Part shown: positions 10,135 through 22,300 of the stretch, piece after piece
Numbering within the stretch: the stretch's first letter is position 1
Layout: every line of letters starts with the position of its first letter
DNA from: Chromera velia
Taxonomy: Eukaryota > Sar > Chromeraceae
Direction of reading: 5' to 3'
NCBI GenBank assembly: GCA_018398765.1
Contig: JAHBMJ010003753.1
Location: 6,266 to 61,265, forward strand
DNA length: 55,000 nucleotides
Notes under the pieces: generated by a model
What the model was told of the DNA's origin: nothing
Databases searched by the model: none
The model's input: only the letters and a program-made list of their open reading frames with translations
Position numbers and translations under genes: made by a program

Positions 10135-12490
10135 TCATTGGATTTCACTCGCCACCTCTTTCTTGTTCCCTCTTTTTTTTTTTTTTTCGCGGGGCTCCCG
10201 GCTTTGGTCCTCGCATGTTTGTTTGCTTCGTGTAACCTTTTTGCTCCGTTTCTTTCTTTTCTGCTTGTGTGTTTCTGACTTCAAAGTTCCTTCTCTGGCG
10301 TCCCTTCCTGCAATGGCGGTGTCGGGATTGCCATCACGTATATGCACTCATTCCAGAAAGAGCCATGACCCCATCCTTGCTTCGTGAATGACTGTAGCGC
10401 TTCCTGACCGCCACACATGCAGACACTGATTTATTTACCTTTCACACAGAGACCCTCAAGAGACGGCAGCACAGCAGGGAAGACCTGGCGGGCTTCATCA
10501 ACTCCCATCGAGTTCTCTGCAGATTGAATGAAACGGAGAGGGAAGGCAAGAAAGGAGAAGACGAGGGAATGAGGCCTCCCTCTCGGTTGATCATTGGAAC
10601 AAGTGTACAGAGAGAAGAGAGCCTCGAGGGCTGCACACGGAAAAAGAACCCTTAAGCGGAAGAAAAAAATTACCATGTTGAAAGTACAAACAAGAAAAGA
10701 TAATAGAGAGAAAAGCAGCGAGAGTACACTGAGCTCCGCATTGAAGAAACAAGAGAGGGAGACGGCGAGCACGTAAGAAAAAAAGCATGATCGATACACT
10801 CGCTCCGTTCTTTATGCACCTCATGTTCTTTCCTCAATTCTCGCTCCTGCTGCCCTCACTCACTTGCGAAGGTGAACTTCTTGAGGTTTGAAGGCCGACC
10901 CTCCAAAAACTTGAGGAAGCCAGGTAGCGCCTCACCTTTCACAACTGCACCGTCTGCACACCGCAGAAGGAAGAATTGAGAGCAAAACAGATTTGCATGC
11001 ACATGTTGTCGTTTGAAGACACTCGTTTTGAAGCATCGATCCACGACTACAGCATCAACACAATTAAGGTAGGCAGGATTGAGACGACGGCGCTGTATGA
11101 TAATAAGCCGCGGAGGAAAAAAGAGGAAGAAGAAAAAGGGAACAGAGGGAAAGGCCTGACCGACCAAGCACGACCTCTTCAACACTCGGAGGCAAGCTGT
11201 TGAGGAAGAAAACGAGCTTCTTGTGGGAAAGCCCCTTTGATGCTGCAGATTTTTTCCAAATGGCCACAGAGAAAAGGGCAAGAAGAAAGAAGGACAGGAA
11301 CAAAAACATCCTACAGTTTCACGCACAGACAACGGAGGGACGTCAAGTGAACGCGAGTGAGAGAGAGGGGTCGTTGAAGGGATGGCGGCTATTCAGGGGA
11401 ATGAAGCGAAGGGGTGGGGCTCCTGAGGATCCCGAAGCAACCCCTGGGATTGTCGCGACAAAGCACGTCAAGTGTGCGTCTCGACTGTTCGGTCGTCTTT
11501 CACTGACCAGAAATGTCGATGACGCAGGGTTGCTCGAGGAATATTTTCCTTTTGAAGGAGCTCTCCAGACTCTGCAGACCGGAGGCGGGAAAGAAAATCG
11601 TTGCCGTGCAGGCGCTTCAAATAAAGAGAGGGAGTCTGGAGGTGATGGGAGGGCAAGGGGGGGCGAAATGTGTTTTCAATAAGGAGGAATCAAACGAAGC
11701 TGTAGAGACGGAAGGCGACGAAAGAGGCTGCTTGCAAGCTGCAGTGACCGCACGTATCCTTTCTCTTCTTCTGTTGGAGCGGAGGGCTTCATAACATTCG
11801 TGAGAAGCTTCATAAAAAGGGAGGAGAATTTACTCTACCCTGATACGAAATTCGACCTCAAATTCTTGTCCCCTTTGCGACTACAACGTCTGCCGGTCTG
11901 TCTCTGTCGTCTTTCTTCCCCACCCTTGCATAGAGGGAGGCGCTCAACCAGGCGACCCCAAAAGAGGATCTCTCCCTGCCCAATTGCGACACGGTCTGCA
12001 CGAAACAAAGTATCAAACAAGGAAGTCAATGTTCTGCCGCGGTGGAAAAGAGGAGTCAGTCTCTCTAACAAAAGACGGAAAGGTCGCAGAGGGAGATGCA
12101 GTGATGAGGAAGGGAGGGAGGGAGGGAAGTGCAAGCTCTTCGGTCAAACAGATCCGACAGCGCCATTCTAGCATCTGAAAGAAAAGGGGAAGTTGAGCAC
12201 ATGTTGGACCTCAAAAGGGGGGCTGGCTGCTGGACCGACTCAGCCCTGGGCTAAAGGAGGAAAATACGCACATCTTTTGCGAGACTAAGTGATGGTTGCT
12301 CACAAGTGAGCACAACAGAAAAACCGACCTCGGAAGTGAGCCCCGCCCTCTGAAAGAGCAGAGAGAGACCCTTGTCCACCTTTCTGTTGACTCTCATTTC
12401 CTCGTCTCTATTTTTTTGCGCACTCGAGTCTCCACCGGTGTTCTCTTCTGGAGGTGGGCTCTCCGAAAGAACCTTTTTGTTTTCACTCAT
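10135..12490 (-). CDS. Candidate multi-exon LRR protein
   Basis: Short exons on the minus strand join in phase. 11242-11165 (LSHKKLVFFLNSLPPSVEEVVL), 10953-10864 (EALPGFLKFLEGRPSNLKKF) and 10516-10439 (NSMGVDEARQVFPAVLPSLE) are each 78-90 bases, start after CTGCAG or GTGCAG, and are all phase 1 at both ends. This is the one-LRR-per-exon layout known for RI-like LRR genes. The last possible exon, 10307 to the stop at 10135, joins in phase and gives a Lys-rich tail, but could be chance. Upstream exons are less sure: 11575-11511 (KRKIFLEQPCVID), 11997-11924 (GVAWLSASLYAR) and a possible first exon from the ATG at 12490 (MSENKKVLSESPP). The three LRR exons are solid; the ends of the gene are guesses. 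Confidence 0.45.
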
Positions 12491-13316
12491 TTCAGGAAAG
12501 CAAAGATTGGTCTTCTGCAAAAGCGCACAAGAGAACGAAGGGACACACGCTTGTGGATCCGTGAGAATTAAGGGACACACGTGAGAAGAATATTCTTTCT
12601 TCAATTTGACAGCCACGCCTGTCGATCTGAGGAGCAGAAAGCAGATCGAGGCCTTTCTCAATCTAGGCGGATAGGTGTGCACGGACCTTGCATGACGTGG
12701 ATTGGCCAGAGCCTAAGAGGTGGCTCATCGATGGCTCATCCACCGGCTTTAGATCCATTCAGCTCAAAATGTTCAAAGCTGGAAAAAGCGGATTATTAGG
12801 ATACGATCGACCTTCGTCTCCGTCTCCTCCGCGTGATCCTCCGTGCGAACGGCGACGCGGGCACCCCGCGGTCGCCGGCGGGGATATATATGCATGCATG
12901 CATGACGCGCGGAGGCGGCCGGCATGCATGCACCTGGAGAATCCTGGATCCTGGAGACGCCAATTTTCAATAATTTTCATCTGTCAGACTGAGGATGGCT
13001 GAGGAACCAATACATATCGAGTCCTATCGAGTCCAAGAAACTTCGACACAAACTTCACGAAACGCCAACAGCCGATTGAATGCCGTCCAACCAACAGATC
13101 GCCGTGAGCAGGGACACGGAAAGACAGAACAAGTCTGCGTCAGGCTCGGATTGGATCTGAGATTCAGACTGAGAAAAGCTGCTGGGAGGGCTCGGTTGTT
13201 TGCCTTCAAAAACAAACGGGGGCTGGTTGGAGTTTGGTGACCCACACTTCAGAGTGAAAAGAAAGGGACCAGACATTTATTTGATCAATCGTGCACAAAA
13301 CCATTCGTCGGCAGCG
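12491..13316. promoter_or_regulatory. Intergenic upstream region between divergent genes
   Basis: It lies between the putative start of the minus-strand LRR gene and the ATG of the plus-strand gene at 13317, so it probably holds promoters for both. It includes a GC-rich patch with CGGCG runs (12840-12920), next to GATATATATG and repeated TGCA units (12885-12905, 12920-12930). I found no coding exon. A core promoter motif cannot be assigned with confidence. Confidence 0.35.
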
Positions 13317-15994
13317 ATGAGCGCACCCGTCGCGAGTCTCGAGGTATCTCCCACATTTGACACTGTTCACACCCCCCAGTCTCTTCTGGTTCTTCCAATT
13401 GGAGAACCCATCGCGCAAGATCCCTACGGAGTCATTCACCCAGACCCCCAAACAGTCAATCAGCACATTCGAGCCCTCAGGCTGTTGCCTAATCAGACGG
13501 TAAACGTGTTCGGCGAGGGCTCAGGAGACATTCAAGGAGGACATCAGCAGACGGAGACGTTCAGAGACTTTGTTTTGGAAGAGCCCTCCAGAGCTGCAGC
13601 CGTCAGGTGCCTGGCGCAAATTCTTGAACAGGTTCAGAACAACCCCAAGGGCTTTGATTTCTTCGCAGAGACAGGTCAGCAACAAGAAACAAAGCGCAGA
13701 GAGAAGGTATCGCCTTCCAGCCGTCTCAGATCTCCGATACTGGTGCTCATTTTGCTTAATTCTCTCTTTATGCCTGCTGCGAGTGTAGGCGATCTGGAGG
13801 ACATCGCGAATGCTGCCTCCGTGTATGGCGACCCGAGCAGGATTCACCCTTTCTCGTTTAGGGCCCTTTTCTTCGAGAGGCTCCCGGGCAAACCGTGTGT
13901 GGTTCTTATAAACGACAAGAGGACAATGGAGCTCGACAGAGACGCGCTCACAGATCCTCGCCATCCGCTTCTGGCAGGATATGTGTGGCTGAAGTACGTC
14001 ACGGAGACTGTGGATCCTTTGTGGAGGTTGTTCGTCCCCAGCCACATCCAGTTCCGTCCCGAGGGGGACGAGACGGAGGACGACCGGGTGATCCACATTG
14101 TGGGGGTCTCGTGGGTGAAGGCCGTGGACGCCTCTGGAGGACTCTCGCGTGCCCAGGCTCTCCGCATGCCAGAGAAGAGAATTATCGCAAGGTCAGTCAA
14201 TGTTTTTACTTTCATACAGAATTGAAAAAGAAAGTAAATGCATCTGTATGAAAGTAAATGCATGCCAGAAAAGAGAATTAACGTCAAGGTCAGTCAATGT
14301 TGTCCCTCCTCTTCTTTTGGATGGATGGGATAGGCAGAATTAAGAGGGTGCTTGAGTGCATGAGTGGATCGGACTGGCTAATTGGTCACAGAGTCGAGAG
14401 CGAGAGTCAAGAGTGCATGCCTGTGTAGACACACTTCCTTCCAGCGCTGAACAAGAGAGTCAATGAGAATGGTGCAATACTGCAGGCGCACAAATATGCA
14501 GATCCGCGAACGAACAAAGGGAGAAGAAGGATGACCCTTCACATGTGTTGAGAACCGTTCAGCTGTCCATTCCCTTTCGCATAAATGCACATTGCAAACT
14601 GACTGTTCGATCAATGAAGGAAGATTCATTCGTGCCTCCTCCTGCAGTGACATCCACAGAAGCCTTCCAGGACGAGAGGTTGGAAGACCCAGCGATTCCG
14701 TGGAGCCCTCCAGTGCCTTTTGAAGGGTGCGGGGTCCACTCTTTTCGGTTTCAGAGACGAAGACGGGAACGTGCCAATGTCCTCGATCCGCAGGGAGTAC
14801 GTCGAAGAGATGTTGCGAGTCTCTAACGATCCTGGTATGAGGTCTGACGATCCCCACTCTTCTCTGTCGAGATCCTTGGGGGTCCTGGGGAAGGTGCTCG
14901 ATTTTGTGTATGAGACGTGTCGCAGAAACCCCGGCAAGTGAGTGACCGCATCAGTCAGTCTGTCTGTCAGTCAGGCAAAGAGGCAGGCAGTCTGTCATAG
15001 TCACTCAAAGTCAATCATGCACAGTTGCTCAGAATAGCCCTCAAAACTCTGTGGCCTGGGTAATTCATGCATACTCATTCATTCTTCGCCATTACAGATC
15101 CATGCACTTTTTGTGGACTGAGAGATTTCCTTTGTCAGTCTGCTACATGGATGAAAGTGGACTCTCGTGTCCCATGCGACATGCTTCTCTCGTGAGATTT
15201 TTATTTGAGAGTAATCCTTTGTACGGGTGTCTCTGCGTACTGACGCTGTGAAAGGAAACCGTGCGACGAGACGCAGAGAGGGTTCCTCAAAGAAAGCGCG
15301 CTGCTCAGTTGCGCACAGAGATTAGTCGCTTTCTTGGCTGATGACTGTGATTCGCTCTCTGTCGGGCCTCAAAAAGAGAAGAAGGCGTGGTCCTAGCTAG
15401 CCACTCGTCCTACTCATGCAGACTTTCTTTCTCTCTTTGTTGTTTGCTCTCTCTTCCTGCAGACCGCTGTGCTTTCGCCGTGAAGTCCTTCAGACCTCAG
15501 GCAGACAGAGTCCCTCTGTGATCCGACTGAACGCCCACACAGCCCCGTCAGATGAAGTCAGCAGGCTGATGATCGAGAAGTTTTCTTGCCAAGTCGTCAT
15601 GCCGTATGAGGCACCCCCACCAATGCCCAACGGTGGGAACTGGGGGGGAGGCGCATGGCAGGGGCATCCGATGCCGCAGCCCATGAGGGGGCCTGGAGAC
15701 GGGGGGAGAGGAAGAGGGAGGGCTACAAGGGGAGCGAACGGAGACGGGAGGGCCCTCCTCGGGGGGACTGATGGTGTCCCTCCTGTCCGTTCTCACGCCC
15801 CCGAGCCACGAAGGAACTTCAGCCCGACTGGAGAACACCCACTTCACTCACTACGGAGGGTTCGTGTTGGAGGGAACGATGGGTGGACGGTCGTCGATGC
15901 GCACACAGACGAGATCCACAACCGCACCTTCCCCAGGCAGTGTCGCAATGAGTTCATCCGACTCCTTCTCTGCCTCTTCCATCCGCAGCAGTAG
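13317..15994 (+). CDS. Five-exon protein of unknown function
   Basis: I do not recognise this protein. Proposed exons are 13317-13674, 13789-14191, 14671-14937, 15098-15226 and 15463-15994. Phases agree throughout and the total is 563 codons including TAG. Donors are GTCAGC, GTCAGT, GTGAGT and GTGTCT; acceptors are TGTAG, TTCCAG, TTACAG and CTGCAG. The start is the first ATG (MSAPVASLEVSPTFD). The first 400 residues look globular (for example FRALFFERLPGKPCVVLIND, HPLLAGYVWLKYV). After residue 430 follows a Gly/Arg/Pro-rich linker (near NWGGGAWQGHP and GGRGRGRATRG, an RGG-like tract), then a short ordered C-terminus. RGG tracts often bind RNA, but that is only a hint. The fourth donor is the weakest call; ending that exon at 15191 with an acceptor at 15493 also keeps the frame. 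Confidence 0.65.
14163..14306 (+). repeat. Duplicated exon end and splice donor inside intron 2
   Basis: The sequence around the end of exon 2 (GCATGCCAGAGAAGAGAATT ... AAGGTCAGTCAATGTT, about 14164-14206) recurs with few changes at about 14261-14305 within the following intron, donor GGTCAGT included. It could serve as a cryptic or alternative donor 98 bases downstream, which would change the reading frame. Confidence 0.75.
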
Positions 15995-16189
15995 AGCCGC
16001 TGTCGGCAGGGCATACACGGAGGGGTCCGGAGGCGACTTCGAGATCCAGAGTGTATGTACTGCCCTCACAAATGTGCGCATACGGCCGGACTGAGAGTCT
16101 CGTCTCCCTTCTTTCCGTCTGTGGAGGAGAAAAAACGTAGAAAGTTGAAAGGCAGAGTGAAAAGAAAATAGGGCAAGGGAGGAGGAGCG

Positions 16190-16222
16190 GAAGAGGGGGG
16201 GATGGAGGAGGAGAGAGAGGGA

Positions 16223-16260
<38 letters not shown>

Positions 16261-16287
16261 AAGAAAGAAGGAAGGAAGGAAGGAAAG

Positions 16288-16323
<36 letters not shown>

Positions 16324-16440
16324 GGAGAGAGGGAAAGAGAGAAGGGGGGTTGGGGGAGAAGACACAACAGGTAAACAAGCAAAAGAAAAGAAGAGAAAGA
16401 AAGAACATACACGAAATAAAGAGAAGAGAGGGGAATAGAG
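16190..16440. repeat. Polypurine tract (GA, GAAA and GGAA repeats)
   Basis: About 250 bases are almost purely G and A, including (GA)n at 16227-16255, (GAAG)n at 16265-16280 and (GAAA)n at 16283-16310. Such mirror-like purine tracts can form triplex DNA. Confidence 0.85.
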
Positions 16441-16654
16441 AGGACATCTTTGCTTGTCTGACTTTCTGTTGGCTATCCAGGCAGAGAGAAAGAAATAAAG
16501 AAGTCGTACAGTGTGTCAGACTGGGTGGTTTGTTTTGGTCGAAAGTCAGCGTACCGCTGCTGTGGCTGAGGAGAGAGGAGACAGTCTTTGGACGACCTCG
16601 AAATGGTCAAGAAGAGGTGGGGAAATTCGAGTGGCGATGAAAATTTGCGATCTG

Positions 16655-17600
16655 TTAGTAAATGCAGGTTTTCAGGAGAGATTGAATCAGCTTGCAAGGT
16701 TTTTCAAATTAAACGGCTGTATTGGTAGAGCCGAAACTTTCATGCGTCAGGGACATGGGTGCTCTGTGTACAACAGCATGTGGCTGCAAATGAAAACAAA
16801 AGCGAAAGATCTGAAATGGCGGTGTCAAAAACTTCTTTCCCACCCTGCGTGGACGTTGTACTGTCGATTGCTTGCTTGCTCGTCCCTTGACCGACAAGCC
16901 TCCGCGATTAGATTCGATCGGTTGTTGCTCGATCGACTTCAGTGACATCCTCATGCTTCTGAATGCTCGTCGTGTCTCGAGATTTTGAGATGTCTTCTGA
17001 CTACTGTGCTCTTTGCCTCTGTGCGGGCGCGTGCGTGCCTCGGCTATCAAAAAGTAAAAAGAAGTTTTTTGTTGTGTCTTTTTTATGCCTTCCCCCCATC
17101 TTTCCACTGACTGGTCTCTCTTGCGTAGATGAGTTCAAGAGAGCTTCGGAGAGAGAGAAAGGAGGCGACAAGGCAACCAGAATCACACCCTGATTGATGA
17201 TGAGGGATTCAAAGCCGTTTGTTCCTCTACGTTTTCCATCTACATGTACCGCTATGGGGGGGGTTTGGATTTATTCAGATCGACTCAGGCAACGACAGTA
17301 TAGGTAGGACATGCGGTTTACCTGCTGAAAGAATGCGGGGCTCTCTTGTACGAAAGAAAGAGGGAATCAAAAGGAGAGACAGAGACAATGGGCAAGAAGT
17401 CGGAGGGTGTTTCATCGGGTGGTGGAATTTGCCGTGTCTGAATCAATTTGCAGGCAGACTTTGAGTACAGACTGAATCATGAAGTCCGCAAGGTCTTTGA
17501 TCAACATTGGATTGGTAGAGCCGAAACGTAAGTGCGTCAGTGGTATGGCCTGTGTACAATAGAATGTGCACGCAAATAGCAGACAAAAATGAAGGGTCCA
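16655..17600 (+). repeat. Diverged direct repeat pair of about 150 bp
   Basis: The segment at about 16655-16805 resembles 17445-17595. Shared landmarks in the same order are TTGGTAGAGCCGAAAC, a GCGTCAG, CTGTGTACAA and a GCAAAT. The copies differ by many substitutions and small gaps, so the duplication is old. No function is evident. Confidence 0.7.
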
Positions 17601-17827
17601 AAAAGAAATAAATCTGCTGGCGATGTCCATTTCATCCTTCCTCCCTTTCTCCCTTTCTCCCTTCCTTTCTACGTTGCATCAATTCCTGGATTCTGCACTT
17701 GTTGCCCGTGCCTTGACTTGATCGATGAGCCACAATTATGCCGGTGAGCGCGATCGGGCATTCTGCTTGTTGAGTCCTCGTCCTGTGACGAAATCTTGAT
17801 ATTTCCCCTGATCAATACCTTTGCTTT

Positions 17828-17832
17828 CACTG

Positions 17833-17884
<52 letters not shown>
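17828..17884. repeat. CT then GT dinucleotide microsatellite
   Basis: (CT)n runs directly into (GT)n, followed by a CTTT/CTTC-rich stretch to about 17970. Confidence 0.95.
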
Positions 17885-17889
<5 letters not shown>

Positions 17890-19305
17890 TCTTTCTTTTC
17901 GTCTTCTTTCTTTCGTTCGTTCTTTCTTTCCTTCCTTTCTTCCTTCCTTGTTTCCTTGCTTCCTTGCCTCCGCGTGCACGCGTGTGCGTCTGCGCTACGA
18001 GAAAGTGAGGGAAAGCATCATTGTTTGTCCGCTCTCTGTCGTCACGTTTCCCCAACTCCTTCTCTCATCAGACAACGACTCCCCTTTGGCATGGACAAGG
18101 GGAATAAAGAAGGGAAAAGACGCGGGGCGGCGGGGGGAAAGCAATAAGACAACTGGAAGCTATACGGATTCAAAATTAGTCGAAGGTTCAAAAATTGTTT
18201 TGTTTCCGCACGTGTTTTTTCCTCAATGAATCCTCGTAGGAATGCTCATCAACTTCGAAGTTTGGAATGACAATACAAAAATATGATATGTTATTTTATG
18301 ATAAAAAAAGATTTATTGTTCGTATTAGTGCCGTTTAGAATGTCATATTACTTTGTATAATAAAATTGATGAACATACGTACATTAATTTAGATTCGAAT
18401 TCATTTTCTTATAAGAAGTTATAAAAAAACTAATCGTTTTGTAGCTATATTATCCATTTAGAGGGAGCGGGAATGAAACAGTGGCAAGGTGGCTGTTAAG
18501 CCGCAGTTATGGGATTAGGATTAGGATTTATGTCCGGAGGATTGGCCTCCCGCCCCAATGCCGAATGTCCGATGTGCAGCTTCCAAGGAAACCGCCTAGA
18601 CACATCAGACCTCTTTGGCCGGCCCATATAGGTCTAGCCTGTGCCGCAAACGGTTTACAAATTACAATTGAAGAAAAAGCACACGCGGCATGATTTTTTC
18701 TTTATCTGAATGACTTTCTGGTTCCAATCTGAGGTTATCTGGCAGAGGGGCAAAAGGCTTCCAAAAGTGAAATGACTTTTAGTGCTGAAACACAAGAGAG
18801 AAAGGGAGAGAAAGAAATTTTAAAGAATAGAGAGAAGAGATTAAGACCAGGTAAGAAAGAGAACACGTTTATTTCACACTTTTCAGAGTAATCAAAAACG
18901 TTTCTTTTTCCGAGACGCGCAATTAAGGGGAACGGTAGAACTGATAATAAAACTATTCATAAAAATTATAAAACTAGTAAGAAAACTTAATAAAGTAGAA
19001 TAAACTAGAGAACAAATTAACTTAAAGTTTAGAATGATTAAAGAATCAATTTTGAAAGATTTATTATTAGTGGTGTACGCCCACCTGATCGTATTTAAAA
19101 GTGTTTTAAGAATATATTATAAATATATATTATTAATGTATAATAATAATAATGAATATATTAAAAAAACGTATTTATAACTCCACTAAACTCGGCGAAA
19201 AAAAAAATCTGTTGCTGTGAGCTTAAGGTAAAGTGATGTACCATTTTATCATTCACTCATAAACCATTCACAAACGTTTTTCTGTTTGTCGTAATTTTTC
19301 TGGGA

Positions 19306-22300
19306 TCAAATGATGTGATCTCCATCATCTTCATCGTCGAGCAGCATCTGACCGGGGAGAGCTTGGGACTGTCCCAAGGACTTGTTTCCCCCTGCGATGG
19401 CGGATTCGCATAGAGAGGCGGCCTGTCCCGTCAATCGGGGAGGACGCCCCCTCACCTGGGGCAGCCTGCCCTGTGTGGAAACCGTCGGCTGGTCACGAGC
19501 GGGTGCCTCCCGCTTGAACGGAGACGGCTTCGGTCCCGCTGGTGGGGGCGCTTTTACGCTGTTGATAGGCGGAAGGTCGAAAGCGCCCGATGCTCTCGGA
19601 GATGAAATGGACACAGTCACCTGATCTGCCTCCACCGGAACAGGAGCAGACCGCTCAACACCCGCCAGGTCCTCTGACTCTGCATCATCCATCTCTCGTA
19701 CCCGGTCTTCCTCTGCCGCCTTCTGTCGGAGAGTCCGAAGAAACGGAGACACGGACGTGGTCTCAGTGACATCTGCGCGGCTCGCACTGGACATTTGACT
19801 CGCCCTTCTCTGCACCTCTTCTTTGGCGTCTTCCGACCGCACGCTCTGCACAGTGCTTCGAATACTCCCTCTGGGACCTGACACGTGGACAGGAATCGAG
19901 GGAGGCGCCCAGGAACCCGTGAGGGTCTTTGACTGATTTGTCCCTCCGTCCAAATTGCGTGATATCTGGACAAGATCTTTCCCCCCCATGGCGTCTCGGA
20001 CTTGTTGGTCCTCCTCCGATTCGATTGGAAGACCCGCCTCTTCCTCAATCGGGTCCTTCTCTGTGGGGGGAACTTCAGAAGGCAACGTGACTGTGCGAGC
20101 AGGGTTCGTTCCCACTGCATTCGATCTTTTGCTTCTCTGGGCTGCCAATTGTTGTCTTCTCTGCATTTCTCGTTTCCTCAATCGCTCAATTTCAAGCGCC
20201 TCCACCTCCATCTTCTCCTCCGCCCTCGCCATTTTCGTCTGTACGAAGCCCTTCATGGCGGCCCTTGTGCCTGTCCTCTCCCTGTAGGCCAACCCATGCA
20301 TCTGCTGGATCGTCATCAGAACCAGCCGCACCCCCTCCAGAAGGCTCACGAGAACCGTGAACGCAAGCCTGCAATGCAGGTGCAGCCGGAAGGCACAATG
20401 AATGCACTTCGATTCGATCAAAGTAGAGACGCATGGCAGAAGGTCAGAATGAATGGGAGACATGTCGATAGATGAGTGTCAATGAGTATGAAAATGAGGA
20501 AGTTTTTACACTTGCTTGATACGCTCTTTCCCCTTCAATGTCAACAGAATCACCAGAAAATAGAAATACACATTTTGAGTTGATGCCACACCCTTCAAGA
20601 TCTGCTTGATCAACCGCGAAAGGTCCCTGCATGCACTGACCAGGAGCAAGCGAGGTACTGCCAGTCCCTCGGTGACGCGAAAAAGAACGCGAGAGCGAAC
20701 ACGAAGACCGTGCAAGTCAACGTAAAAAGAAGAGACGCCAGATACGCCAAGGCCAAGGCCAGCTGCAACGGACACGCAAAAAACATGCAAAATAATGACG
20801 ATCCCGAAATCCCTGCAGATACCAAGTCGGACCGCAAAGACGGACGGACAAGGGATGGACACACAGACTCACTAACAGTCAGTCAGCCACTCAACTGGTC
20901 CGGGAGGATGCAATGAGAAAGGCAGAAAGACCTAGGGACAGACAGGCAAGTAGGTATGGCGACAGACGGACCTTCAAAATCGGCATCGATGCTGCTGTTT
21001 TCACATCCACCCGTTCGTCGAACGCGTCCCTTTCAGCACCCCCGACGTGGTCCAGGTACATCACCTTAATTCGTCGCATCAACTCTTGTTTGTTTGACAG
21101 GGGCGCTCCAGATGCCATCAACAAGTTAGGCACCGGAGGTTTCGATTGCAGCGCCACCATGTCTGTCTGTGCAGGCGTTCCGTCTTGATTGACTGACTCC
21201 CCATCTCCGCTGTTTGGCACAGCCCCGACAGGCTCATTCGGCCTCAAATGGGCGAATGCAGCTCCGAAATTTGCAGCAGCAGACAAGGGGGAGGCCCCAG
21301 GAATCGGAGGGAGCTCTCCCGTGCCCCTCGCACGACCGGATCCCATCTGACCCGGAGGGGCTCCGGAGGGGAGTGGAAGGTCTGTGGGTCTGAGTTGGGT
21401 TGCTGACAGCTGCTCTAGATGTGTTGCGCGAGCAATGCCGACGTCAGCTGTCAGGTTGACTCGACCAGTCACTTGGTTAATCGCTGATGACCCAGCAAAC
21501 GCTGTGGTATTTCCCCCGCTCAGCTGTCTGAAAACGCCCTCGGGCCCCCCGGGGGGTGGGCCCGGCGGTAGTGGAGGTCCGGCTGCAAAAGTTGGCGGCG
21601 GGTGAGCAGAAGAGGAGGGGGAAAGTGGGCGAGAGGGGGTGCCGTCTACAGAAAGAGGCGGTGCCATGCCGAGACGGGGAGGCGGGGTTCGGAAGGGAAG
21701 GCGGATATTGGGAGGTAAAGACATTTCGAGAGGGGGGGTCTCCCCCCTTCTGAGACTTGTTGCAACAGAGTGCGACGGAGACGGAGAAACCGGAGGGAGG
21801 CCCCCAGCCATACGCCCAGATTCGGTTTCTGCATCCCCCCCTCCGTTCATTTCACTGGCTTCTCCATCTTCCACAGCCCCAGGGAGCATCATCGCGTGTT
21901 CTCCCACAGACTCAAACACAGGCCCTGGGCGACGAGGAGAGGGTGTGAAATTTCCTGGAAGGGGTGAGGCTGCTGGAGACTTTGGAGGAGCTCCGGCTGC
22001 CTTGGGTGTTTTGTTGGTGGGCAAATCGATAAACTCATCTGACTCAGAGGAACCCTGCAGGCAAGCACGTGGAAAGAGGAGAACTACTATGAATATACGC
22101 ATCACTCAAGTAATCAAGGACGGACAGCTGTGAAACCGGAAGCATCTCAGCTATGAAAATTATTGTTGCATGTATGTGCATCTACACAACTGAGCAGTGC
22201 AGACAGAAAAGGAAGCTCAAAAGACAAGAGAAGACATCTGCCTCCCCCCATACGACAAAGAAAGAAAGAATTCGACGGACCTCTGAGTGATCGAGAGGGG

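Larger units (their letters stand above)
15995..19305. other. Intergenic, microsatellites then AT-rich, no gene found
   Basis: This is the convergent interval between the plus-strand gene and the 3' end of the large minus-strand gene. It holds a polypurine tract (16190-16440), a degenerate direct repeat pair, a CT/GT microsatellite (17828-17884) and, from 18240, an AT-rich kilobase with runs such as TATAATAATAATAATG near 19138. The plus-strand frame at 16511-16945 has no recognisable domain and includes one copy of the direct repeat, so I do not call it a gene. Confidence 0.55.

Noticed and set aside
15851..16447. Minus-strand Ser/Leu/Phe-rich frames
   Set aside because: They translate the polypurine tract and have no other content.
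16511..16945. A 144-codon plus-strand frame
   Set aside because: No domain, and half of it is one copy of a non-coding direct repeat whose partner is not open.
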